Shown piece by piece: positions 1-8,637 of a stretch of DNA of 64,000 nucleotides. The DNA is taken from contig NZ_JACJQY010000001.1 in NCBI RefSeq assembly GCF_014696925.1, positions 1 through 64,000 on the forward strand. The letters run 5' to 3'. The DNA is from Phormidium tenue FACHB-1050 (lineage in GTDB: Bacteria; Cyanobacteriota; Cyanobacteriia; Pseudanabaenales; Pseudanabaenaceae). The notes under the pieces were generated by a model, which was not told the origin of the DNA, did no database searches, and saw only the letters and a program-made list of their open reading frames with translations. Within the stretch, counting starts at the first letter, position 1, and every line of letters starts with the position of its first letter. The translations under genes were made by a program, and so were the position numbers.

Positions 1-29
1 GGCATGTTTTCTAGTGCTTCTCGTTCATA

Positions 30-719
30 TTGTGGTGGTTCTTTCATCCCTTTACTTTAACCACTTTGACTCTTTTGTCAATTTCTTACCTGATTCTTTA
101 CCTAATACCTATAGCAGAAGCTCTTAGCAAATTTAATAATGAATATGTTGTGAAATCATTGTATAAATTATTAGGCAAAGGGAACAAATTTGCAGCTATT
201 CCATTAGTGAGTTTTGGAAAGCAAGATGCAGTTCCATCTTTACTTGAATTACTAAAAGAACCATTACAAGCAAAGGTTATGGATGATCTCATTTCTTTTG
301 CTTCTTTAGGGAATTTGACGATAGCTTCAGAACTAATTTCAATTTTGCAGAATATCAATAACTATGATCATACAGATGAATGTTTTCGTAATAGGGTAGC
401 AATAGTCCTTGCGAAAATTGAACATAATGATATGGTTTGTTATCTTCCTGATTTAGTTAAACTGCTTCCAACCGAAGTAGGTGAACAAGCATCATGGGCA
501 ATCGCTTCCATTCAGTTTCGTTGTCAGTTTTACAACTATGAAATCGCCTGTCATTCTGATTCAGAAATACAAAAGGCTGAAAATCTTCGCTTATCCAGAC
601 AAGGAACAACCGTAGTCAATAACTATATTGACCAAAGCCACTCAACCATCGGTGTCAACTATGCTGCTGAAAATAGCAACATTCAATTTCAACAAAATGT
701 GAACCAAAACAAGGACTAA
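30..719 (+). CDS. membrane-anchored HEAT-like repeat protein with a TIGVNYAAENSNI tail
   Basis: A 229-residue protein of unknown function. Residues about 8-28 form one hydrophobic segment. Residues 40-165 are short amphipathic helices of HEAT/ARM type (for example AVPSLLELLKEP and VCYLPDLVKLLP). The last 25 residues, TIGVNYAAENSNIQFQQN, repeat almost exactly near the N-terminus of the next gene, 5 bases downstream. The only usable start is TTG, without a clear ribosome site, and the frame closes 15 bases upstream, so the 5' part may be lost or frameshifted. Another frame is open from the window edge to a TAA at 58-60 and may be the end of an upstream gene. It is the first gene of a tight + strand run to 1860. 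Confidence 0.6.
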   Translation: MWWFFHPFTLTTLTLLSISYLILYLIPIAEALSKFNNEYVVKSLYKLLGKGNKFAAIPLVSFGKQDAVPSLLELLKEPLQAKVMDDLISFASLGNLTIASELISILQNINNYDHTDECFRNRVAIVLAKIEHNDMVCYLPDLVKLLPTEVGEQASWAIASIQFRCQFYNYEIACHSDSEIQKAENLRLSRQGTTVVNNYIDQSHSTIGVNYAAENSNIQFQQNVNQNKD

Positions 720-724
720 CCATC

Positions 725-1099
725 ATGACTGACAAACAACCAATCATCAACTTCAACCAAAACAATGCAACCATTGGAGTTAACTATGCTGCTGAAAATA
801 GCAATATCAAATTTCAGCAAAATATAAATATAACCGAACAAGACCTTGCCATAGCTGCTCAAAAGATTCAAGCCATTTTAAATCAGCTTGCCCAAACCTA
901 TCCCACTACTACTGAAATACAAAAACAGGACTTCATTCACAAATTTCTAGAACGGATTGAATCCACACCTGACTTGATTAAAGTAATTCTTGCGGGTGGC
1001 ATTGAATGGGTAAAAGCTCTATTTCCGCTTGCTGGAATCCCTATTGAAATGTCACGCAGCATCTATGAAGCCGTGAAAAAGCGTCATAACCAGTCATAA
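725..1099 (+). CDS. small beta-hook plus helical-bundle domain protein
   Basis: A 124-residue protein. The N-terminal 35 residues carry the motif ATIGVNYAAENSNIKFQQN, which also ends the preceding protein. The rest is a helical module (LAIAAQKIQAILNQLAQTY... to EAVKKR). This module aligns along its length with the last 80 residues of the LRR-Roc protein at 15486-18914 (LSQAAKEIKELLDQLSEEY...). A Gly/Asn-rich strand segment followed by this bundle recurs in cyanobacterial signalling and conflict proteins. It may correspond to a death-like or TRADD-N-type adaptor, but that assignment is inference. An AGGA ribosome site precedes the ATG. Confidence 0.7.
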   Translation: MTDKQPIINFNQNNATIGVNYAAENSNIKFQQNINITEQDLAIAAQKIQAILNQLAQTYPTTTEIQKQDFIHKFLERIESTPDLIKVILAGGIEWVKALFPLAGIPIEMSRSIYEAVKKRHNQS

Positions 1100-1116
1100 A
1101 CTACAAGGAAAATACA

Positions 1117-1374
1117 ATGACAACATCGTTAATTACACCACTTACCACATTACCCAAAAATCTCCCCCTTGATGGCGCGATCGCTATAACACTACAGGAC
1201 GGAGTAATGATCTTTCGCGCATCACAAAACATCCAAGAACGTATCGAGAACCTACTCGACAAACGAGAAGAAACCCCACTCACTGAAACGGAAGAACAAG
1301 AACTAGATGATTTTGCAGCGATCGATGACTATCTCAGCTTTGTCAATCGCATGATTCGCAATCAAATTAATTAA
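1117..1374 (+). CDS. small hypothetical protein, antitoxin-like
   Basis: An 85-residue protein with AAGGA eight bases before the ATG. The C-terminal half (ERIENLLDKREETPLTETEEQELDDFAAIDDYL) is a charged helical pattern common in small cyanobacterial proteins encoded beside toxin-antitoxin genes. No catalytic motif is visible. It lies 17 bases after the helical-bundle gene and 13 bases before the Phd/YefM gene, so co-transcription is likely. The function is not known; antitoxin or accessory is inference from context. Confidence 0.65.
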   Translation: MTTSLITPLTTLPKNLPLDGAIAITLQDGVMIFRASQNIQERIENLLDKREETPLTETEEQELDDFAAIDDYLSFVNRMIRNQIN

Positions 1375-1387
1375 ATTGAGGAATACA

Positions 1388-1636
1388 ATGGATTACCTAC
1401 TACTTCAAGAAGCTACGGAAAACTTTAATAACTTGATTAATCAAGTCAGCACAAACCATAAACCCGTCATGATTAAAGGCTCAGAAAATGACGTGGTTGT
1501 GATTTCAAAAGAAGACTGGACAGCGATCGAAGAGACTATTTATCTAAACTCCATCCATGGATATATCGACTCACTCAAAGAGGTCATGAGCAGCTCTAGA
1601 AGTGAATGGGTAAACGCTCAAGAGCTAGGACTGTAA
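1388..1636 (+). CDS. Phd/YefM family antitoxin
   Basis: An 82-residue protein when started at the ATG at 1388, which has GAGGA about six bases upstream; an in-frame TTG at 1376 overlaps that ribosome site and is unlikely. The N-terminal part has the Phd/YefM pattern: MDYLLLQEATENFNNLINQV, then KPVMIKG and VVVISKEDW. Family members bind DNA as dimers, repress their own operon and neutralise a RelE- or Doc-type toxin through the C-terminal tail. No such toxin follows. The next gene, 2 bases on, is HicB-like, so the partner is unusual or missing. Confidence 0.8.
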   Translation: MDYLLLQEATENFNNLINQVSTNHKPVMIKGSENDVVVISKEDWTAIEETIYLNSIHGYIDSLKEVMSSSRSEWVNAQELGL

Positions 1637-1638
1637 CT

Positions 1639-1860
1639 ATGAAAGATTATCACATCGATATTTTCTACAGCGAAGAAGACGAAGCCTATATTGCCGATAT
1701 TCCTGACTTGAAATATTGCTCAGCGATCGCCCAAACTCCACATCAAGCACTCCATGAAGTAATTCTAGCTAAAACCGCATGGCTAGAAGTTGCCACCGCA
1801 GAAAACAAAACAATCCCATCTAAGAATCATCAGATCCAAAATTCTCGTTTGAAACTCTAG
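1639..1860 (+). CDS. HicB-like antitoxin domain protein
   Basis: A 73-residue protein from the ATG at 1639, which follows the Phd/YefM stop by 2 bases. The sequence KDYHIDIFYSEEDEAYIADIPDL followed by QTPHQALHEV has the HicB partial-RNase-H fold pattern. There is no C-terminal DNA-binding domain and no HicA (double-stranded RNA-binding toxin) gene beside it. It may act with the upstream Phd/YefM protein as a hybrid pair, or be an orphan. A longer frame from 1606 overlaps the upstream gene and is less likely. Confidence 0.72.
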   Translation: MKDYHIDIFYSEEDEAYIADIPDLKYCSAIAQTPHQALHEVILAKTAWLEVATAENKTIPSKNHQIQNSRLKL

Positions 1861-1951
1861 TAACGTAAAGAGCTAAGATAACCTGCTATTAATGTTCATG
1901 GTTTAAGATTAAAGTTTTGCAAATTTACTAGTTTGAGAACGTGAATAAAGA

Positions 1952-4345
1952 ATGCGATCGCTTGCTGTACAAATTAAAAATTGCTTACTTGACCTAGAAA
2001 TCAAAGTAAATGTCACAGTCAGACAAAAGCCTCAAGAGTTACATATTCTATTAGAGTCTACTTATTTTGGCGATCGCCAAGTGCTAGTAGAAGCGATCGC
2101 CACATGTTGTCATGGCTTTGACCATCATAATTTCAAGACTGCACGAATTTATGCATTCTGGTTTGGGCAGCCCTTACCACAATGGATCGAAACTATAGAA
2201 TTTGATCAAGATCATCTAGCCATAAACAACAAAGAAAAAGAAAATACAAAGCCAACTACCAATTCAGGAACTAATCTAAACGCAGAGAGTGAAAGTGTAT
2301 GCGATCGCTTCATCGTTTGTGGCTTAGGAAGTCTAGGACAGCATTCAGTCTTTAACTTAAAGAAATTTGCCTATCGCGAATATGAAGTAAAAATTTGTGC
2401 GATCGATAAAGTCCAGCCAGAAATTATGGAGTTTGATAACTTCTCAGAATTCCTTGATCAATCCATAATTTTAGGAGATTGTCGGCGCTCTGAAATCTTG
2501 ACCAAAGCAGGAATCCATAACTGTCGAGCGATTTTGCTAGTCACCAGTAACGAGAATGTGAACATCGAAACCGCGATCGCCGCCCGTCGCCTTAATCCCA
2601 ATGTGCATATTGTCGTTCGCTCCTCCCGTCAAAATCTCAATCAGTTACTAAAAGATCAATTAGGAAACTTTGTCGCCCTTGATCCTGTAGATCTCCCTGC
2701 GGCTTCCTTTGCGGTGGCAGGTTTAGGCGGAGGCACATTAGGCTTATTTCAACTTGGCGATCGCAAATTAAGGGTAGTGGAACGTTTAGTAGAACCAAAT
2801 GATTATCGTTTTTTGAGAACACCTGCCTATCTCCTACATAAAAAATATTCTCGCCTGTTGAGTGTCACTGACCATAACTCCGATCGCCTCTTCTTTCAAT
2901 GGGAACCTGATACGATTATCCATGTTGACGATCGAGTTGCCTTCATTGAATTTGTGGAAAATGATTTCTCCACGCCTAGCCGACTTGCTCAACTAACTGA
3001 TTTTCCTTCTATTCAGCCCAGTTCTTCAGCTTTGCAAAGAATTGATCAACTGTTGCTCAAAATTACAGGTTCCGCATTTTGGAAATCGAAATGGCATCAG
3101 ATTAGCTCTTGGTTTCAAGCGGTGCGATCGCGTCGTCTCATTCTATGGGGCGTGATAACTGCAATTACCCTATGGGGAATTAGCTCAGTAGTTTTATTCT
3201 TTAATGTGCCGAATATTTCATGGCAAAAGGCTGTTTCGGCAAGCATGATCTTGTTGTTAGGAGGATTTGGGGATGTATTTGGAGGACTGAGCGAAGACCA
3301 AGTACCTTTGTGGGTGGTGATATTTTGCTTATCCATTACCTTGATCAGTCTACTATTTGTTTTAGGTGTAGTCGGATTGATTGCCGATAGCATTCTCAGT
3401 TCCAAATTTGAGTTTTTTAAGCGATCGCTACCTATTCCCAGACGCGATCATATTATTCTGATTGGATTTGGTCGGCTGGGTCAGAGAATTGCGGATATTC
3501 TATTCAAGTTACAACTTCCCTTTGTGATCGTTAGTGAAAATCCCCACGACTGTGATCTGGCGGACAAAGTACCTTGGTTCACTGGCAATATTATCGAAGA
3601 GTTATCAAAAACAAATTTGGCTACAGCCAAGAGTATTCTCTCGGTCACCGACGATCAGATGCTCAATCTCGAAACTGCTTTGCTAGCCCGTGATGCAGCC
3701 AAAAGAATTAATCGCCAAATGAATCTCGCTATTCGTACCTACGATCGCTATTTCAGTGAAAACCTAGCAGAACTTCTGCCCAGTTCTCAATCTTTTTGTG
3801 CCTATGCCCTCTCTGCTGAAGCTTTTGCGGGAGCAGCATTTGGCGAAAACATGCTAAGTCTATTTCGCCTCAATCAGCGCACAGTTTTAGTTGCGGAATA
3901 TATCATTTCCGAGAATGACACATTAATCGGCAAAAATCTTTCGCAAATTGCCTATGGCTATATCGTTGTGCCAGTTTATCTCAAAACTAGCGCCCCTAAA
4001 GCTGATGGACATAGTGAGTTCTATATGCCATCCGATGATGAAGTAATGAAAGTAGGCGATCGCCTGACGTTATTAGCTTCAATTTCAGGGCTGAGACGTA
4101 TTGAATTAGGTAATCTCCATTTACCAAAGCGTTGGCAGTTACGCGCTAAACCACCCCTCAATTCCAGTGTCTTGCTGGATGCGGGCAATAAGCTTAAAAA
4201 TATTTCAGGTTGCGATCTGGAGATAGCGCGGCGCTTTATGCAAAGTCTCCCTGCGGCGATCGAGTTACCAATGTACGATACGCAGGCTTATCGCCTTGGA
4301 CAAGCTCTCATGCGATTACTCCCAATTAAAATCTATCCTTTATAG
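1952..4345 (+). CDS. two-RCK (TrkA-N) ion channel-like membrane protein
   Basis: A 797-residue protein that probably gates monovalent cation flux. An N-terminal domain of about 110 residues has no family I recognise. A first TrkA-N/RCK Rossmann domain follows (DRFIVCGLGSLGQ, about 118-260). Two membrane helices (about 395-415 and 450-480) flank a pore-loop-like LLGGFGDVFGG. A second RCK domain (HIILIGFGRLGQR, about 497-620) and a TrkA-C-like tail end the protein. GGFGD sits where potassium channels have TVGYGD, so selectivity is uncertain. Placing one RCK before the pore differs from the usual 2TM-RCK order. The stop is followed at once by a perfect hairpin shared with the convergent permease gene. 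Confidence 0.8.
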   Translation: MRSLAVQIKNCLLDLEIKVNVTVRQKPQELHILLESTYFGDRQVLVEAIATCCHGFDHHNFKTARIYAFWFGQPLPQWIETIEFDQDHLAINNKEKENTKPTTNSGTNLNAESESVCDRFIVCGLGSLGQHSVFNLKKFAYREYEVKICAIDKVQPEIMEFDNFSEFLDQSIILGDCRRSEILTKAGIHNCRAILLVTSNENVNIETAIAARRLNPNVHIVVRSSRQNLNQLLKDQLGNFVALDPVDLPAASFAVAGLGGGTLGLFQLGDRKLRVVERLVEPNDYRFLRTPAYLLHKKYSRLLSVTDHNSDRLFFQWEPDTIIHVDDRVAFIEFVENDFSTPSRLAQLTDFPSIQPSSSALQRIDQLLLKITGSAFWKSKWHQISSWFQAVRSRRLILWGVITAITLWGISSVVLFFNVPNISWQKAVSASMILLLGGFGDVFGGLSEDQVPLWVVIFCLSITLISLLFVLGVVGLIADSILSSKFEFFKRSLPIPRRDHIILIGFGRLGQRIADILFKLQLPFVIVSENPHDCDLADKVPWFTGNIIEELSKTNLATAKSILSVTDDQMLNLETALLARDAAKRINRQMNLAIRTYDRYFSENLAELLPSSQSFCAYALSAEAFAGAAFGENMLSLFRLNQRTVLVAEYIISENDTLIGKNLSQIAYGYIVVPVYLKTSAPKADGHSEFYMPSDDEVMKVGDRLTLLASISGLRRIELGNLHLPKRWQLRAKPPLNSSVLLDAGNKLKNISGCDLEIARRFMQSLPAAIELPMYDTQAYRLGQALMRLLPIKIYPL

Positions 4346-4390
4346 CAATATAAATGAAGGCTGCGCTTCGCGCAGCCTTCATTTATATTG
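4346..4390. terminator. bidirectional palindromic terminator
   Basis: Perfect 21-bp arms around a TTC loop, lying between two convergent stop codons (4345 and 4395). The core is CTGCGC-TTC-GCGCAG. Confidence 0.8.
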
Positions 4391-4394
4391 GTCA

Positions 4395-5735
4395 TCAAAA
4401 AATCAAAAATCGCAAGGTGACATAGAGCGCCGCAACTACAAGTTGCAGAATCATTACAGGGATGCCATAACGCAAAAATGTCTTAAATGATATTCTCCGC
4501 CCATGCTGCTCAGCAACACCTGCGGCAACAATATTTGCCGAGGCTCCTACTAAAGTTCCATTTCCGCCAAGGGTTGCACCGTACATCATCGCGTAAAACA
4601 GAGGTAAAACGATCGCTGGTAATTGTCCTGCAAAATCTGGAGAGATAATCTCTGAACCAGCTAAACCGACATTAACCACATATTGCTTGAGTAAGGGAAC
4701 CATCGCCACCACGAGAGGAATATTCGGGACAACGCTGGAAATTAATCCTACAAAAAAGATCAGAATAATCGAACCAAGGGCAATATTTTTTCCTAAAAGC
4801 ACTCCCAAGAACCCTGACATACTGCTGATTACACCTGTTTTTTCTAGTCCTCCAATCAGCACAAAAATACACATAAAGAAAATTAAAGTACTCCAATCCA
4901 CATCCCTCAAAATATGCTGCACAGTGTCAATTTTGCTATGGTGCGCTAACATCAATGCAAGGGCTGAGCCTAGTAAGGCTATGGTTGCTGGAGGTACAGG
5001 AATTGGTAATGATTCACCAATTACAAAAAATAGCAGCACAAAAGCAGTGATGATTGCACCAACGATCAGAGTACGAGGGTGATTGATTGTAGGATGAGGA
5101 AGACGCTCAAGGTTTTCTAACTTTTTGTTCCAAATTTTGCGAAATAGAAATGGCAGTATGGCAACAATCACGCCAACAGCAAGCGCCCCACCGAGACTGA
5201 GTTTGAGTAAATAATCGACAAAACTCATATTGATCGCATCACCGACAATATAAGTTGCGGGATCACCCACAATAGTTAATAAGCCTGAGCTATTTGCCAC
5301 AAACACCATCAAAATTAACAATGGTACAAAATCCACCCCAATTTCTTCAGCCATTGGCGGAATGAGTGGTGCTAGTAACATTACAGTTGTGGCATTAGGA
5401 AGAACTGCACAGATTGGAGTAGTAATGGCAACTATGCCCAATAACAAGCGATCGCCTCTTCCTTTAGCCAAGATCACCATCTGCGTGGCAAGATACTCAA
5501 AAACTTTAGTGGGTTGAAAGGCGCGTACCATCACCATCACTCCAAAGAAAAGCCCCAAAGTCCCATGACTTTTACCAATATATCCAAGGGCTTCGGGCAT
5601 GGTCATCACATTCATGACTATCAGAATGAGAGCGCCCAAAAAAGCGGCGATCGTAAAATGTAGCCATTCAGTAATCAGTAGAACGATCACGCTGATAAAG
5701 GTAATCAACGACACTATTGCTTGCCAAGTTGCCAT
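4395..5735 (-). CDS. ArsB/NhaD/CitMHS-type inner-membrane permease
   Basis: A 446-residue polytopic protein with about eleven hydrophobic segments. The pattern ICAVLPNATTVMLLAPLIPPMAEEIGVD and SSGLLTIVGDPATYIVGDAI is typical of the ion transporter superfamily containing ArsB, NhaD and SLC13/CitMHS. A second inverted-repeat half (PNIPLVVAMVPLLKQY, then GGNGTLVGASANIVAAGVAE) confirms the two-fold architecture. The substrate could be arsenite, an organic anion or sodium; the sequence does not decide. No ars genes lie next to it. Confidence 0.85.
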   Translation of the reverse strand: MATWQAIVSLITFISVIVLLITEWLHFTIAAFLGALILIVMNVMTMPEALGYIGKSHGTLGLFFGVMVMVRAFQPTKVFEYLATQMVILAKGRGDRLLLGIVAITTPICAVLPNATTVMLLAPLIPPMAEEIGVDFVPLLILMVFVANSSGLLTIVGDPATYIVGDAINMSFVDYLLKLSLGGALAVGVIVAILPFLFRKIWNKKLENLERLPHPTINHPRTLIVGAIITAFVLLFFVIGESLPIPVPPATIALLGSALALMLAHHSKIDTVQHILRDVDWSTLIFFMCIFVLIGGLEKTGVISSMSGFLGVLLGKNIALGSIILIFFVGLISSVVPNIPLVVAMVPLLKQYVVNVGLAGSEIISPDFAGQLPAIVLPLFYAMMYGATLGGNGTLVGASANIVAAGVAEQHGRRISFKTFLRYGIPVMILQLVVAALYVTLRFLIF

Positions 5736-5777
5736 TCTATTTATTAAATCTGTATATAGCTGTCAGTAAAGTTAGGT

Positions 5778-5836
5778 CATAGAACCTAGAAAGTAAAGGC
5801 AGCGATATACGCCGCCTTTACTTTCTAGGTTCTATG
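5778..5836. repeat. long intergenic palindrome
   Basis: Perfect 23-bp arms around a 13-base loop, upstream of the permease and downstream of the pentapeptide gene's 3' side. Confidence 0.75.
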
Positions 5837-5840
5837 TATT

Positions 5841-5893
5841 CCAGAGAAATCTTAAAAAAGCTTGCTTCGCAAGCTTTTTTAAGATTTCTCTGG
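5841..5893. terminator. long palindrome, likely terminator of the pentapeptide gene
   Basis: Perfect 25-bp arms around TTC (core CTTGC-TTC-GCAAG) with T-rich stretches in the arms, about 40 bases beyond the pentapeptide gene stop. Confidence 0.7.
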
Positions 5894-5932
5894 GTTTCAA
5901 GAAAGCGCAAAACACTGCACTTTCTGGTTATG

Positions 5933-7129
5933 CTACAAGAAAGTTGCGATGACTTGAGGAGACACGGTTACAAAAGAATTATTTTGTAACAGATCCATTA
6001 ATGATTGACTTGGTAAATTAATCGCCTCTAATAAACGTTCACTAAAAGCAAGATTATTTTTAGCTTGATAGCGAATTTCTAATTTGAGGATGGTTAGGCG
6101 ATCGCTTTCCGATGCATCAACATAGCGTTGTAAATATTGCTCAGAAAGCTGTTCAAAAATTTGATGTAATTCTTCAAAGAGAATATGTTCTTGTAAAACC
6201 ACAGAACCATGCTTCTCTAATTCTGAACCTTGATTGACTTTGCTCACTAATTTAACAAAATCACCTTGAGCAAATTTCGCCTTAGGATTAAATGGACGGC
6301 GATCGCTATATTTTCTGAGAATGTAATCAGGCAAGCTTCTCAGGAGATGCTTTAAATAGATAGAATCACAGATCACATCATCCAACTTGGTATCGCCATC
6401 AATAATCCATTCCTCAATACATGCCCCCGTGAGATTTGCGGAACTAAAGTCAGTTCCTAAAGCTAGCGATCGGAAGAGATCAGCACCCTCAAGATTTGCC
6501 TTAGAGAGATTCGCCTTACTGAGATTTACGGCAAATAATTTTGCCTGCTGCAAATTCGCACCACTAAGATTTGCTTCAAAAAGATTTGCAAAATCCAGAT
6601 TTGCTTCACTGAGATTCGCACCACTGAGATTTGCTTCTTTGAGATTGGTTTGGTTGGCATTCACAAAAGGAATGGCGTTTCCTGACAAGATCGCCTGAAT
6701 ATTTTTTGCTTTGACAAATTCTGGTATACCGAGGCTGAGATTAGCTTTGTGTAAATTAGCATTGCTTAAATTGGCATTACTCAGATCCGCCTCACAAAGA
6801 AGTACATCAGTCAAATCGGCATTCTGGAGCGTTGCATTTTGAAGTTCAGCACCACTCAAGGATGCACCGCTCAGATTCGCTGCATTGAGATTTGCACCGC
6901 TCAACTTTGTGCCAAATAAAGTTGCTTCAGTGAGATTAGCATTGCTGAGATTGACTTCACTGAGGTTAGAGCCACTGAGATTAGCTTTACGCAGATTAGC
7001 TCCACTGAGATCCGCTTTCTCTAAATTAGCTCCAGCCGCACTAAATCTTTGTCCTTTCTCGCCATGACTCTCTAACCATAGTTGATGCTTGGCTAAATTC
7101 TCTTTCAAAGATGCTCTAAAAATTAACAT
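5933..7129 (-). CDS. pentapeptide-repeat protein
   Basis: A 398-residue protein. Residues about 33-230 are tandem A(D/N)LxX pentapeptides (for example ANLEKADLSGANLRKANLSGSNLS), which fold as a right-handed quadrilateral beta-helix. One break occurs near residues 130-160. The C-terminal 160 residues are helical and without recognised motifs. There is no signal peptide, so a soluble scaffolding or signalling role is likely; the exact function is unknown. GAGG seven bases before the ATG supports the start. The DNA itself looks repetitive because of the codons, not because of a mobile repeat. Confidence 0.85.
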   Translation of the reverse strand: MLIFRASLKENLAKHQLWLESHGEKGQRFSAAGANLEKADLSGANLRKANLSGSNLSEVNLSNANLTEATLFGTKLSGANLNAANLSGASLSGAELQNATLQNADLTDVLLCEADLSNANLSNANLHKANLSLGIPEFVKAKNIQAILSGNAIPFVNANQTNLKEANLSGANLSEANLDFANLFEANLSGANLQQAKLFAVNLSKANLSKANLEGADLFRSLALGTDFSSANLTGACIEEWIIDGDTKLDDVICDSIYLKHLLRSLPDYILRKYSDRRPFNPKAKFAQGDFVKLVSKVNQGSELEKHGSVVLQEHILFEELHQIFEQLSEQYLQRYVDASESDRLTILKLEIRYQAKNNLAFSERLLEAINLPSQSLMDLLQNNSFVTVSPQVIATFL

Positions 7130-7145
7130 AGATAAGCCTCTAATA

Positions 7146-7176
7146 ATTAGGAGCGGCGCAAAGCACCGCTCCTAAT
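7146..7176. terminator. palindrome at the 3' side of the helix-hairpin-helix gene
   Basis: Imperfect GGAGCGGCGC-AAA-GCACCGCTCC hairpin between two minus-strand genes; terminator for the gene ending at 7192. Confidence 0.6.
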
Positions 7177-7191
7177 CTATTTAAGTAAGTT

Positions 7192-7902
7192 TTAAGTGAG
7201 TTGGCGATATGCACTAAAGGGAATGCCAGTACGCTTTTTGACATCCATAATCGATTTGAATTCACCTCGTCGTTGTCGCTCTTGGGCGATCGCGATCGCT
7301 ACGTTGGGTTCTATCCCAATCGCTATCAAATCATCCGCAGTCATGGAGTTAACTCGCTTCCATGAATAACTTGTCTCTTGGCGGTAGTCATAGCCAAAGG
7401 TTACCATTGGCGCGATTTTTTGCAGAGTTGAGTTAGGGATTTCGAGAATGTCGTGGAGTTCTTCGAGACTAGTGAAGATATGCCCTTCTGCCCTTAATGA
7501 GTCAATATCATTGGCGTAAACGATCGGTAATCCTAAAACGTTAACTAAGTCATTCTTAGAGCAGCCATTAAACTCAATTTTGGGACGGGTAGCAGCGATC
7601 GCCTTAAATAGTTTTTCATCTTCAGGTAATGCTAAATGTTTTGGATAAGTCTTGGTTAAGTATTCACGTTTGAGCGCAAAGGCTGTCGCAATTTGAGCAA
7701 ACCAAACAATTGTCGCAAAGCCAGAAAGATATGGGGATGAGTAGAAAATAATTCCAGCCGTGACGAAACATGCACCGATCCCAATCCAAATATTAGAGCC
7801 AGACTTTACGCCAGCGTAGGCGATCGCGCCACCACCCAATGCTGGTACAAAAGACCACCAAACCCAAGATGGTGTTTGATCAAACCATGAAGGTTGAGAC
7901 AT
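7192..7902 (-). CDS. membrane protein with C-terminal helix-hairpin-helix domain
   Basis: A 236-residue protein. Residues about 15-90 hold three hydrophobic segments. The C-terminal 70 residues resemble ComEA/HhH motifs: VNSMTADDLIAIGIEPNVAIAIAQERQRRGEFKSIMDVKKRTGIP. A preceding segment (IEFNGCSKNDLVNVLGLPIVYANDI) looks like a second, weaker HhH unit. HhH domains usually bind DNA, but this family in cyanobacteria is uncharacterised. It precedes two other small membrane proteins on the same strand. Confidence 0.75.
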   Translation of the reverse strand: MSQPSWFDQTPSWVWWSFVPALGGGAIAYAGVKSGSNIWIGIGACFVTAGIIFYSSPYLSGFATIVWFAQIATAFALKREYLTKTYPKHLALPEDEKLFKAIAATRPKIEFNGCSKNDLVNVLGLPIVYANDIDSLRAEGHIFTSLEELHDILEIPNSTLQKIAPMVTFGYDYRQETSYSWKRVNSMTADDLIAIGIEPNVAIAIAQERQRRGEFKSIMDVKKRTGIPFSAYRQLT

Positions 7903-7942
7903 AGCAATTAAAGTGATTACTGTTTATGTATTGACTAGCTCT

Positions 7943-7989
7943 TAGCGATTAGCGATTAGCTTATGACTAACAAAAGCTAATCGCTAATC
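7943..7989. repeat. inverted GCGATTAGC repeats
   Basis: Two tandem TTAGCGATTAGC units face AGCTAATCGCTAAT, forming a hairpin between 8004 and 7902 on the minus strand; probable terminator of the TM2 gene. Confidence 0.5.
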
Positions 7990-8003
7990 CCCAATTCTGA
8001 AAG

Positions 8004-8339
8004 CTAAATATTCTTAAGTAGCTTTTTTCGTTTTTCTTCGTACTCTTCAGCCGTGATTATACCGTCATCATAAAGTTTTTTCAGATCCCCAAGGGCTGAA
8101 GTCGAATCTTTGACGGATGCTGTAGCTGTATTTGCCCCACCGTTAAATCTACGGTTAAATTCAGCATCAGCCATTAACAACAGCATAATAAACTCAATAA
8201 AAGCAGCAAGAGAAGGGATGCCTGTCCAGCAAAACAGTAGGTAAACGATTCCCCAACCAGATTGCCCTAGATAAAATTTGTGCGCTCCAAATGCTCCTAG
8301 AAAGAAACACCAAAGAATTGCATTAGTTCTGGTCTTCAT
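8004..8339 (-). CDS. TM2-SHOCT domain protein
   Basis: A 111-residue protein. The N-terminal part is a TM2 domain with two membrane helices (ILWCFFLGAFGAHKFYLGQSGWG, then the IPSLAAFIEFIML hairpin). The C-terminal 30 residues are a SHOCT motif (LGDLKKLYDDGIITAEEYEEKRKKLL), a short helical oligomerisation unit. A strong AGAGGGAG ribosome site lies upstream of the ATG. The function is unknown; TM2 proteins occur widely in bacterial membranes. Confidence 0.85.
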   Translation of the reverse strand: MKTRTNAILWCFFLGAFGAHKFYLGQSGWGIVYLLFCWTGIPSLAAFIEFIMLLLMADAEFNRRFNGGANTATASVKDSTSALGDLKKLYDDGIITAEEYEEKRKKLLKNI

Positions 8340-8382
8340 TACTATCTCCCTCTTAAAACTTGGTTAATGTATAACTACAGGC

Positions 8383-8595
8383 TTATCTTACAGGCTTGGA
8401 AATCTTCTTAGCTAGTAAATATACTATGAGGATTCCCAATTTTGCCTCTAGTAATACTATGGAAATTTGCAGATAAGGATGCATATCGGGATTGGTGTTA
8501 AGGACAAACGCAGCTAGCCCGACGAGAGCCAAGGGTAGAAATCTCAAGTTTTTGACTAAGGGTTTCACGCTCAAATGTTTAAAATCAGATGCCAT
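8383..8595 (-). CDS. small two-helix membrane protein
   Basis: A 70-residue hydrophobic protein with two membrane segments (FLPLALVGLAAFVLNT and ISIVLLEAKLGILIVYLLA). It has a basic N-terminus and no recognised family. It lies between the TM2-SHOCT and Uma2 genes on the same strand. Confidence 0.6.
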   Translation of the reverse strand: MASDFKHLSVKPLVKNLRFLPLALVGLAAFVLNTNPDMHPYLQISIVLLEAKLGILIVYLLAKKISKPVR

Positions 8596-8637
8596 AACTT
8601 TTTCTCTGTAAGAGCGATCTCTAAAATAATGCCCTAT

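Noticed and set aside
6387-7067. + strand open frames with RFAPLRFA-type repeats
   Set aside because: Antisense shadow of the pentapeptide repeats; the periodicity is that of the real gene.
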